Positions 1 to 5,622 of a DNA stretch of 5,622 bases are shown one piece after another. Origin of the DNA: JBQTJJ01 sp052387235 (GTDB lineage Bacteria > Actinomycetota > Acidimicrobiia > Acidimicrobiales > GCA-2861595); the NCBI GenBank assembly GCA_052387235.1, contig JBQTJJ010000144.1, positions 1-5,622 of the forward strand. The letters are read 5' to 3'. Under the pieces are notes generated by a model. That model worked only from the letters and a program-made list of their open reading frames with translations, was not told the DNA's origin and searched no databases. How positions within the stretch are numbered: the stretch's first letter is position 1; each line of letters begins with the position of its first letter. The translations under genes were made by a program, and so were the position numbers.

Positions 1-276
1 TTCGCCCCCCTCCCGGCCGGCTCAGCCCGCCCGGCCGCCGGCCTCCGCCCCTCCCCGGCCCCTGTCGAGACGCCTCCGGCCGTCCAGGCGCCACGGGCCG
101 CCAGCCCGCCCCCCCCGGCCCGACCTCCGTCCACCACGCCCACCACGGCACCGCCCCTCGTCGACCTGCCCCAGCTGGTGCCCGACCCCGAGCCGATCCC
201 GCCCACCGTCGACCTGCTCACGCCGGTGGTCGACACCCTCGTCGCCACGATCGACGGACTGCTCTCCGGGGAGTAG
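1..276 (+). CDS. C-terminal end of an unidentified proline-rich protein (5' truncated by window edge)
   Basis: An open frame enters at base 1 and ends at TAG 274-276, giving 91 residues of C-terminus with no start inside the window. About 90% of third codon positions are G or C, and nearly all in the second half, which supports this frame as coding. The first ~55 residues are Pro/Ala/Thr/Ser-rich low complexity, including a PPPP run and a Thr-Thr-Pro-Thr-Thr stretch, as in an extended extracytoplasmic or linker segment. The last ~38 residues are different: hydrophobic/acidic, beginning VDLPQLVPDPEPIPPTVDLL and ending in TIDGLLSGE, and could form a short amphipathic C-terminal helix. I recognise no family. 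There is no sortase motif, terminal membrane anchor or cysteine. Function cannot be assigned from this fragment. Confidence 0.7.
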   Translation, partial: FAPLPAGSARPAAGLRPSPAPVETPPAVQAPRAASPPPPARPPSTTPTTAPPLVDLPQLVPDPEPIPPTVDLLTPVVDTLVATIDGLLSGE

Positions 277-340
277 GTCCCCCCGGGGCGCGCGGCCGGC
301 GGATCCTGCCCTTTGCCGCGGTTTTCGGCTCCACCGGTCG

Positions 341-346
341 TAACCT
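341..346 (+). promoter_or_regulatory. -10 element (TAACCT) of a probable leaderless promoter for the DivIVA-domain gene
   Basis: TAACCT matches the actinobacterial -10 consensus TANNNT. Its last T is 9 bases before the A of the ATG at 355. Initiation usually falls about 7 bases after that T, so the transcript would begin at about 353-355 with almost no 5' leader. No purine-rich ribosome binding site precedes the ATG (upstream bases CGGGTGCC). No convincing -35 is visible; TTGCCG at 313-318 is spaced too far away. Confidence 0.6.
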
Positions 347-354
347 CGGGTGCC

Positions 355-2508
355 ATGAGCGACGGCCCTCTGTCACCCGAGGAGGTCGCCCATCGCGGGT
401 TCGGCACCGCCTTCCGGGGGTTCGACACCGGCGAGGTGCGGTCCTACCTCCAGCGCGTCGCCAACGACCTGCGGGCGTCCACGGCCCGGGAGCGGGAGCT
501 CAACCGCCGGCTGGCCGAGGCCGAGCACCGGGCCGCCAACCCCGTGCTGGACCGGGACGCGCTCACCCGGGCCCTGGGGGAGGAGATGGCCCGCATCCTG
601 GCCACGGCCCAGGAGGCGGCCACCGAGCTGAGGGCCAAGGCCGAGGAGAACGCGGCCCGCATCCTGCGGGAGGCGCACGACCAGGCCCAGCAGATCCGGG
701 CCAAGGCCGAGGCCGTGCTCTCCGAGCGCACCGGGGAAGCCGAGGGCGAGGCGGCCGAGATCCGCCGTGCGGCCGAGTCGGAGGCGGCCGGCGTGGTGGA
801 GCGGGCCCGGCGGGAGGCGGCGGGGGCGCTGGCCGACGTCGAGGCCAGGAGCCGCCTGATGGTGCAGGAGGCGCAGGCGGCCCGGGCCCGGGTGGTGGCC
901 GACCTCACCCGCCGGCGCAAGGCGCTGCAGGCCCAGGTCGAGCAGCTGCGGGCCGGGCGGGAGCGCCTCCTCGAGGCGTACCGGGTGGTGCGCAGCACCA
1001 CCGACGAGGTCGCCGACGAGCTGCAGAAGGTGGAGGCCGAGGCCCGGGCCGCGGCAGTGGCTGCCGGCGACCGGGCGGCGGCGGCCGGCGCGGAGGCGGC
1101 TCCGGAGGAGCTGGAGGACGTGCTGACGGCCTTCCCCGAAGAGCCGGCGCCGGCCGGGGAGGAGGCGGCCCCGGTGGGGGAGGGGGCGGCGGGGCAGGAG
1201 GCGGCGGGGCAGGAGGTGGCGGGGCAGGCCGATGCTCCCCCGGCCGCCGGGGCCGGGCCCGAGGACGAGGAGTTCAGGCCCGCCACCCTGCGCCTGCTGC
1301 GCCGGCCCCGTCCGGAGCCCGCGCCGGCGCCGCTCGACATCGTGGAGGCCCCGTCGGCCGCCGAGGGCGTGCGTGTGATCGAAACCCGCCCCGGGGCCGC
1401 GCCCGCCGGCGCCGCCGCTCCTGCCGGCGCCGCCGCTCCTGCCGGCGCCTCGCCGCCGGCGCCCGACACCCCCGCTACCCCCGCCGGCGCCGCGCCGCCG
1501 GCCCCCGCCACTCCTGCCGGCGCCGCCGCTCCTGCCGGGGCCGCCACCCCCGCCGGCGCCTCGCCGCCGGCGCCCGGCGACCCCGGGCCGGGGCGGCCGG
1601 CGCAGCCGGAAGGAGCTGCCGCGGCCCCGCCTGCGGGTGCGACCGACGCCCTCGCGGACCAGGCCGGACCGGGGGTGGACGAGCTGTTCGCCCGTATTCG
1701 GGCCGGCCGGGCCGACGCCGTGGCCAAGGCCCGGGAGGTGCTGGCCGACGAGACGCCCGGTGGCGCCGCATCCGCCGCCGCCGGGGAGGGCACCGGGACG
1801 GGTGCGGCCCCGGCCCCGGGTCCCGGCCGCGAGTCCGAGGGGCTCCTCCAGCGCCGGGACCTGGCCATTGAGGGCATCGAGACCCGGCTGTCCCGCAAGT
1901 TGAAGCGGGCGCTGCAGGACGACCAGAACGAGGTGCTGGACCGGCTGCGCTCCACCCGGACGGTTTCGGCCGATGCGGTGCTGCCGCCCGCGGCCGAGCA
2001 GCTCGGGCGCTACCGGCGGGCGGCCGAGGAGCAGCTGGCGGCGGCCGCGGCCGCGGGTGCCGCCTTCATCGCCCCGGGCGCCGGCGTTCCACCCGCCGGC
2101 GACGAGCTGGCCGGCGACCTGGCGGCATCGCTGGCGGAGCCGTTGCGGCGGGCCCTCGAGCGGGCCCTGGGCGGGGACGCCGGCGTCGACCAGGCGGCGG
2201 TCGTCGAGCGCATCGGGGCCGCCTACCGGGAATGCAAGGCGCAGCGGGTGGAGGGCCTGGCCGGCGACGCCGTGGCGGCCGCATTCGGCCGGGGGGCTCT
2301 GGCTGCCCTGCTGCCGGGCACGCCGGCCCGCTGGGTTGTGGACGACGAGGGCCGGCCCTGCCCCGACTGCGACGACAACGCCCTGGCCGGTCCCACCCGC
2401 CCCGGAGAGGCGTTCCCCACCGGCCAGGTCCACCCCCCGGCCCATGCCGGCTGCCGCTGCATCCTGGCCCCCGCCGACGTCGCGGTCGCGGTCAACGGCG
2501 CGGGCTGA
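355..2508 (+). CDS. DivIVA-domain coiled-coil protein with C-terminal phage Mu F/SPP1 gp7-like cysteine module
   Basis: Residues 5-40 align without gaps to the N-terminus of Bacillus subtilis DivIVA (PLSPEEVAHRGF then AFRGFD-x2-EV). They keep the Phe-Arg pair (F20-R21 here, F17-R18 there) that mediates membrane binding in that family, so a membrane-associated scaffold at poles or septa is expected. Residues ~42-245 are Ala/Glu/Arg-rich coiled coil with an 11-residue period (74-194). Residues ~246-440 are a disordered Ala/Pro/Gly/Glu linker with AAGQE and PAGAAA repeats. A short ordered island (VDELFARIRAGRA, 441-453) is followed by more linker, then predicted helices at 497-565 and 583-650. 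Residues ~610-706 end in CPDC (669-672), FPTG (687-690) and H697-x2-C700-x-C702, the arrangement seen at the end of Mu F/SPP1 gp7-like proteins and a plausible zinc site. The ATG at 355 is preferred over an in-frame TTG at 313 because it sits just before the DivIVA motif and just after a -10 element. DivIVA identity is firm; the C-terminal homology is a motif-level call. Confidence 0.9.
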   Translation: MSDGPLSPEEVAHRGFGTAFRGFDTGEVRSYLQRVANDLRASTARERELNRRLAEAEHRAANPVLDRDALTRALGEEMARILATAQEAATELRAKAEENAARILREAHDQAQQIRAKAEAVLSERTGEAEGEAAEIRRAAESEAAGVVERARREAAGALADVEARSRLMVQEAQAARARVVADLTRRRKALQAQVEQLRAGRERLLEAYRVVRSTTDEVADELQKVEAEARAAAVAAGDRAAAAGAEAAPEELEDVLTAFPEEPAPAGEEAAPVGEGAAGQEAAGQEVAGQADAPPAAGAGPEDEEFRPATLRLLRRPRPEPAPAPLDIVEAPSAAEGVRVIETRPGAAPAGAAAPAGAAAPAGASPPAPDTPATPAGAAPPAPATPAGAAAPAGAATPAGASPPAPGDPGPGRPAQPEGAAAAPPAGATDALADQAGPGVDELFARIRAGRADAVAKAREVLADETPGGAASAAAGEGTGTGAAPAPGPGRESEGLLQRRDLAIEGIETRLSRKLKRALQDDQNEVLDRLRSTRTVSADAVLPPAAEQLGRYRRAAEEQLAAAAAAGAAFIAPGAGVPPAGDELAGDLAASLAEPLRRALERALGGDAGVDQAAVVERIGAAYRECKAQRVEGLAGDAVAAAFGRGALAALLPGTPARWVVDDEGRPCPDCDDNALAGPTRPGEAFPTGQVHPPAHAGCRCILAPADVAVAVNGAG
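574..936 (+). other. Hendecad (11-residue period) coiled-coil segment of the DivIVA-domain protein
   Basis: Residues 74-194 can be cut into eleven consecutive 11-residue blocks without an insertion. Examples are AEENAARILRE (96-106), AEGEAAEIRRA (129-139) and ARREAAGALAD (151-161). The first position is Ala in eight of the nine blocks from 85 to 183, the fifth is mostly Ala, and the eighth is mostly Leu/Ile/Val/Met. Hendecads form straight or slightly right-handed coiled coils. They are known in the actinobacterial polarity/filament proteins Scy and FilP. This points to a rod-like oligomerisation domain. Confidence 0.75.
1186..1230 (+). repeat. Three tandem 15-bp units encoding AAGQE-type pentapeptides
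   Basis: Within the DivIVA-protein linker, residues 278-292 read AAGQE, AAGQE, VAGQA. The underlying DNA repeats a GCGGGGCAGGAG-type 15-bp unit. The stretch lies in a G-rich tract (about 1156-1224) with several runs of four or five Gs on the + strand. It is probably a slippage-expanded low-complexity linker. Confidence 0.75.
1405..1576 (+). repeat. Imperfect repeats encoding PAGAAA/PAGASPPAP linker peptides
   Basis: An 18-bp unit, GCCGGCGCCGCCGCTCCT, occurs exactly at 1405-1422, 1423-1440 and 1516-1533, with degenerate copies such as 1534-1551. A separate 25-bp block at 1441-1465 recurs identically at 1552-1576, 111 bp (37 codons) later, so the in-frame duplication preserves reading. The encoded region (residues ~350-408) is a Pro/Ala/Gly linker, probably disordered, between the coiled coil and the C-terminal module. 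Confidence 0.85.
2182..2472 (+). other. Mu F/SPP1 gp7-like C-terminal module (candidate zinc-binding) within the DivIVA-domain protein
   Basis: This covers residues ~610-706. A helical stretch with YRECKAQRVEGLAGDAV leads into ARWVVDDEGRPCPDCDDN, then FPTG, then HPPAHAGCRCILAP. The order is: basic helix, W-x2-D-x3-x-C-x2-C, Gly-rich spacer, then P-P-x-H-x2-C-R-C. This is the pattern I know from phage minor head proteins of the Mu F/SPP1 gp7 type. Cys669, Cys672, Cys700 and Cys702 with His693/His697 could coordinate a metal. The assignment rests on motif recognition only. Confidence 0.55.
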
Positions 2509-2533
2509 CGGCGCGGATCCCCCGCCCAGTCCC

Positions 2534-2539
2534 TAGCAT
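2534..2539 (+). promoter_or_regulatory. -10 element (TAGCAT) of a probable leaderless promoter for the UPF0182 gene
   Basis: TAGCAT fits TANNNT. Exactly six bases (CGCCCC) separate it from the ATG at 2546, so the expected transcription start is the A of the start codon itself. There is no Shine-Dalgarno sequence in the pyrimidine-rich 37-base gap after the DivIVA-protein stop, and no recognisable -35. This suggests the UPF0182 gene can be transcribed separately despite the short gap. Confidence 0.6.
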
Positions 2540-2545
2540 CGCCCC

Positions 2546-5491
2546 ATGCGCTCTACTGCCGGTACCCCGAGCCGGCGTCGCCGCCCTGCCCGCAGCCGTG
2601 CCGCCCTGGTCGCGACCGGCGTGGTGCTGTTCTTCGTGCTCACGTCGCTGCGGGGGATCGCCGGCTTCTACACCACCTACCTCTGGTTCGAGGAGCTGGG
2701 CTACACCAGCGTGTGGCGGGGGGTGCTCGGCATCAAGATCCTGCTGGCCCTCGTCTTCTCCCTCCTGTTCTTCGCCGCCCTCTACCTGAGCCTGGTCATC
2801 GCCGACCGGCTGGCGCCCCGCTTCCGGGCGATCGGTCCCGAGGACGAGCTGGTCCAGCGCTACCGCCAGCTCGTCGGCCCCCACGCCGGGAAGGTGCGCG
2901 TCGGCGTGGCCGCCCTGTTCGCGCTGCTGGTGGGCACCGGCGTGTCGGCCCAGTGGCAGAACTGGCTCCTGTTCAAGAACTCCGTCGACTTCGGGGTCGA
3001 CGACCCCCAGTTCAACCGGGACATCGGCTACTTCGTGTTCAAGCTGCCGTTCCTGTCGTTCCTCGTGGACTGGGCCTTCGTGGCCGTGATGCTCATCGCC
3101 GTGGTCACGGTGGTGGCCCACTACCTCAACGGCGGCATCCGCATCCAGGCCCCGATGCAGCGGGTCACGCCCCAGGTGAAGGCCCATGTGTCCGTGCTCC
3201 TCGCCGTCCTCGCCCTCATCAAGGCGGTGGGCTACTACTTCCAGCGCTTCGAGCTGAGCTACTCCAGCCGGGGAGTGGTCGACGGGGCCACCTACACAGA
3301 CGTCAAGGCCCAGCTCCCCGCCCTCGAGCTGCTGGTGATCATCTCGCTGGCGGCGGTGGTGATGTTCATCCTCAACATCCGCCGCAAGGGCTGGGTCCTG
3401 CCCGTCATCGGCGTGGGCCTGTGGGCCCTGGTGTCGGTGATCGTCGGGGCCATCTACCCGGCCTTCACCCAGAAGTTCCGGGTCGAGCCGGCCGAGATCG
3501 ACCGGGAGCGGCCCTACATCGGGCGCAACATCGAGGCCACCAGGGTCGCCTTCGGCATCGACGAGGTGGAGGAGACCCGCTTCGACTACGACGAGGACCT
3601 CACCGCCGAGGGGCTGAGCCAGAACGCCGAGACGATCCGCAACGTCCGGCTGTGGGACCCCCGGTACGTGGCCACCACCTTCCAGAAGCTGCAGGAGATC
3701 CGCTCGTACTACAAGTTCAACGACGTCGACATCGACCGCTACACCGTCGACGGCCAGGTCACCCAGACCATCGTGTCGGCGCGGGAGCTGAACGCCGCCG
3801 ACCTGCCCTCGCAGTCCTGGGTCAACCGCCATCTGTCGTACACGCACGGCTTCGGCGCCCTGGTGGCGCCGGCCAACGCCGTCACGGCCGACGGCCAGCC
3901 CCGGTTCACGCTGAAGGACATCCCGCCGGCGGGGACGCCGGAGCTGAAGCAACCCCGCATCTACTACGGCGAGAGGACCGGCGGCTACGCCCTCGTCAAG
4001 ACGAAGCAGCGGGAGATCGACTTCCAGCAGCAGGACGGCACCACCAGCTTCAGCAGCTACGAGGGCACCGGCGGCGTGCGGCTGAGCTCCATCATCCGCA
4101 AGGCCGCCTTCGCCCTGCGCTTCGCCGACTTCAACCTCCTGATCTCCGACCTGGTGACGCCCGACTCCCGGGCCATCTTCATCCGGGACATCGGTGACCG
4201 AGTCCGCACCGCGGCGCCGTTCCTGCGCTACGACGCCGACCCCTACCCCGTGATCGTGGACGGCAGGCTGCTCTGGGTGCAGGACGCCTACACCGCCACC
4301 AGCCGCTACCCGTACTCGCAGCGGGCCAACGTCGACCGGGTGCCCGACGAGAGCGGGCTGCGCTCGGGGTTCAACTACGTGCGCAACTCTGTGAAGGTCG
4401 TGATCGACGCCTTCAACGGCTCCATGACCTTCTACGTGGTGGACGACAAGGACCCGATCGTCAAGGCCTACAGCAAGGCCTTCCCCGACCTGTTCACGCC
4501 CGGCCGTGAGATCTCCGACGAGCTCCGCAGCCACCTGCGGTACCCCGAGGACCTCTTCCGGGTGCAGACGAACATGTACAGCCGGTACCACATCACCGCC
4601 CCCAACGAGTTCTACAACGCCGGCGACGCGTGGGACATCTCGCAGGACCCGGGCTCCGGCTCGCCCACCAACACCGCCACCCAGTCGCAGGCGGCCACCA
4701 CCAGCACCACCGGTCCCGGCGCCGGCGCTGGCGGCCTGGTGAGCGCGGCCCGCGGCCGGCGCATGGACCCCACCTACCTCCTGCTGCGCCTTCCGGAGGA
4801 CGAGGACGAGAGCTTCCTCATCCTGCAGCCCTTCGTGCCCCGCTCCAGCGGCGACCGCCAGCAGAACCTGTCGGCGTTCATGACGGCGAAGAGCGACCCC
4901 GGTGAGTACGGCAAGCTCCAAGCCTTCGTCATGCCGCGGGGCGAGCAGATCGACGGGCCGGCGCTGGTGGATGCGCGGGCTGCGGCCGACCCCGACATCT
5001 CCCGGGAGATCACCCTGCTCAACCAGCAGGGCTCCCAGGTGCAGCTGGGCAACGTGCAGGTGATCCCGATCGAGAACTCCCTGCTCTACATCCGGCCCCT
5101 CTACGTCCAGTCGGCCCGCAACCCGTTGCCCGAGTTCAAGCGGGCCATCATCGTGTTCGGCGACGAGGCCGTGATCGGCAACACCTTGGAGGAGGCGCTC
5201 ACCAAGATCTTCGGGGCCGCCCCCAAGACGCTCGAGGAGGCCCCGGGCGCCACACCGCCCACCACGCCGGGCCAGACCCCCCCGGGTCCCTCCGCGCCGG
5301 CGGAGTCGGCCGAGGTCCAGCGCCTGCTGGGCGAGGCCCAGGCCGCCTACGACGCGGCCCAGGCCGCTCTGCGCAACGGCAACCTGGCCGAGTACGAGAA
5401 GCAGATCAAGATCGTGGGCGACAAGGTCGGACAGGCCAGGATGGGGGCCGCCGGCACTTCCACCACCACGACCACCGCCCCCGCCGCCTAG
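2546..5491 (+). CDS. UPF0182 family (COG1615) integral membrane protein
   Basis: The protein has 981 residues, the usual full length for this family (mycobacterial members are about 980-990). An Arg-rich N-terminus (10-18) precedes seven hydrophobic segments at about 19-39, 63-86, 117-135, 166-191, 212-232, 257-277 and 282-305. An odd number of segments with a cytoplasmic start puts the large remainder (306-981) outside the membrane (inferred). Family-typical blocks appear in order: TTYLWFEELGYTSVW (43-57), PYIGRNIEATRVAFGID (323-339), RNVRLWDPR (365-373), YYKFNDVDIDRY (388-399), SWVNRHLSYTHGFGAL (424-439), RIYYGE (471-476), DPYPVIVDGRLLWVQDAYT (565-583), LRYPEDLFRVQTNMYSRYH (664-682) and IENSLLYIRPLYVQS (842-856). 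Residues ~700-738 are a Ser/Thr/Gly/Ala-rich insert. A Pro/Thr linker (~895-918) leads to a short coiled coil (~920-965) and a Thr-rich tail. No frameshift or missing block is seen. The biochemical function of UPF0182 is unknown. The ATG at 2546 is supported by the adjacent -10 element and the N-terminal charge pattern. Confidence 0.95.
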   Translation: MRSTAGTPSRRRRPARSRAALVATGVVLFFVLTSLRGIAGFYTTYLWFEELGYTSVWRGVLGIKILLALVFSLLFFAALYLSLVIADRLAPRFRAIGPEDELVQRYRQLVGPHAGKVRVGVAALFALLVGTGVSAQWQNWLLFKNSVDFGVDDPQFNRDIGYFVFKLPFLSFLVDWAFVAVMLIAVVTVVAHYLNGGIRIQAPMQRVTPQVKAHVSVLLAVLALIKAVGYYFQRFELSYSSRGVVDGATYTDVKAQLPALELLVIISLAAVVMFILNIRRKGWVLPVIGVGLWALVSVIVGAIYPAFTQKFRVEPAEIDRERPYIGRNIEATRVAFGIDEVEETRFDYDEDLTAEGLSQNAETIRNVRLWDPRYVATTFQKLQEIRSYYKFNDVDIDRYTVDGQVTQTIVSARELNAADLPSQSWVNRHLSYTHGFGALVAPANAVTADGQPRFTLKDIPPAGTPELKQPRIYYGERTGGYALVKTKQREIDFQQQDGTTSFSSYEGTGGVRLSSIIRKAAFALRFADFNLLISDLVTPDSRAIFIRDIGDRVRTAAPFLRYDADPYPVIVDGRLLWVQDAYTATSRYPYSQRANVDRVPDESGLRSGFNYVRNSVKVVIDAFNGSMTFYVVDDKDPIVKAYSKAFPDLFTPGREISDELRSHLRYPEDLFRVQTNMYSRYHITAPNEFYNAGDAWDISQDPGSGSPTNTATQSQAATTSTTGPGAGAGGLVSAARGRRMDPTYLLLRLPEDEDESFLILQPFVPRSSGDRQQNLSAFMTAKSDPGEYGKLQAFVMPRGEQIDGPALVDARAAADPDISREITLLNQQGSQVQLGNVQVIPIENSLLYIRPLYVQSARNPLPEFKRAIIVFGDEAVIGNTLEEALTKIFGAAPKTLEEAPGATPPTTPGQTPPGPSAPAESAEVQRLLGEAQAAYDAAQAALRNGNLAEYEKQIKIVGDKVGQARMGAAGTSTTTTTAPAA

Positions 5492-5504
5492 CCCCCGGCC
5501 CGCC

Positions 5505-5536
5505 TTGGCAGAGTGCCCTGGCCCTGCTGCTACCAT
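5505..5536 (+). promoter_or_regulatory. Probable promoter of the initiator tRNA gene
   Basis: TTGGCA at 5505-5510 resembles a -35, and TACCAT at 5531-5536 fits TANNNT. The -10 is extended by a TG at 5528-5529 (TGCTACCAT). The 20-base spacer is longer than the usual 17-18, so the extended -10 may carry most of the activity. The predicted start near 5543 leaves about a five-base leader before the mature tRNA end, for RNase P removal. No terminator hairpin with a T run lies between the UPF0182 stop and this promoter. Confidence 0.55.
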
Positions 5537-5547
5537 GGCCCCTCCGC

Positions 5548-5622
<75 letters not shown>

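Noticed and set aside
313..354. TTG at 313 as start of the DivIVA-domain protein, adding 14 residues
   Set aside because: The added residues lie upstream of the DivIVA consensus start, the -10 element at 341-346 falls inside them, and no ribosome binding site precedes the TTG.
277..354. A terminator hairpin after the first gene
   Set aside because: The stretch is GC-rich with short palindromic runs such as CCCCCCGGGG, but no stem-loop followed by a T run can be drawn.
444..1955. A 503-residue Ser/Ala/Arg-rich minus-strand open frame
   Set aside because: It is a shadow of the repetitive + strand coding sequence. The apparent repeats are the reverse complement of the PAGAAA linker.
373..2445. 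A 690-residue minus-strand open frame opposite the DivIVA-domain gene
   Set aside because: This is the same composition artefact. It is Gly/Arg/Pro-rich with no motif, whereas the + strand protein has a clear DivIVA domain and cysteine motif.
1843..2508. A prophage or phage head operon, suggested by the Mu F-like motif
   Set aside because: No portal, terminase, capsid or integrase gene is present, and the motif is fused in frame to a DivIVA protein with the same codon use as its neighbours.
5492..5547. A tRNA-associated attachment site or integration junction
   Set aside because: No duplicated tRNA 3' segment, integrase or composition change is visible, and the window ends inside the tRNA, so nothing downstream can be judged.

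Overview
The window is very GC-rich, with almost exclusively G or C at third codon positions, and all genes lie on the + strand. The composition, a DivIVA-type protein, a UPF0182-type protein and start codons without Shine-Dalgarno sequences point to a high-GC actinomycete. My best guess is an Acidimicrobiia-like lineage; this is inferred from protein style and composition, since no taxonomic search was possible.

Layout: (1) positions 1-276 hold the 3' end of an unidentified proline-rich protein. (2) After a 78-base gap, 355-2508 encodes a 717-residue DivIVA-domain protein. It has a textbook DivIVA membrane-binding motif, a long 11-residue-repeat coiled coil, an Ala/Pro/Gly-rich disordered linker, and a C-terminal module with a C-x2-C ... 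H-x2-C-x-C motif. That module resembles the C-terminus of phage Mu F / SPP1 gp7-type minor head proteins. (3) After 37 bases, 2546-5491 encodes a complete 981-residue UPF0182 (COG1615) membrane protein with seven N-terminal membrane segments and a large domain probably outside the cell. (4) After 56 bases, a methionine tRNA with all the hallmarks of the initiator (fMet) type runs from 5548 to the window edge.

Both complete protein genes have a TANNNT -10 element 6-8 bases before the ATG and no ribosome binding site, so both look leaderless and separately transcribed. The tRNA has its own extended -10 promoter. The gene set is chromosomal housekeeping: a pole/septum scaffold-type protein, an envelope membrane protein and an initiator tRNA. 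I see no defence system, mobile element, CRISPR array or prophage. The one unusual item is the DivIVA protein's architecture, namely the phage-head-like cysteine module at the end of a bacterial coiled-coil scaffold. The two very long minus-strand open frames opposite these genes are composition artefacts.
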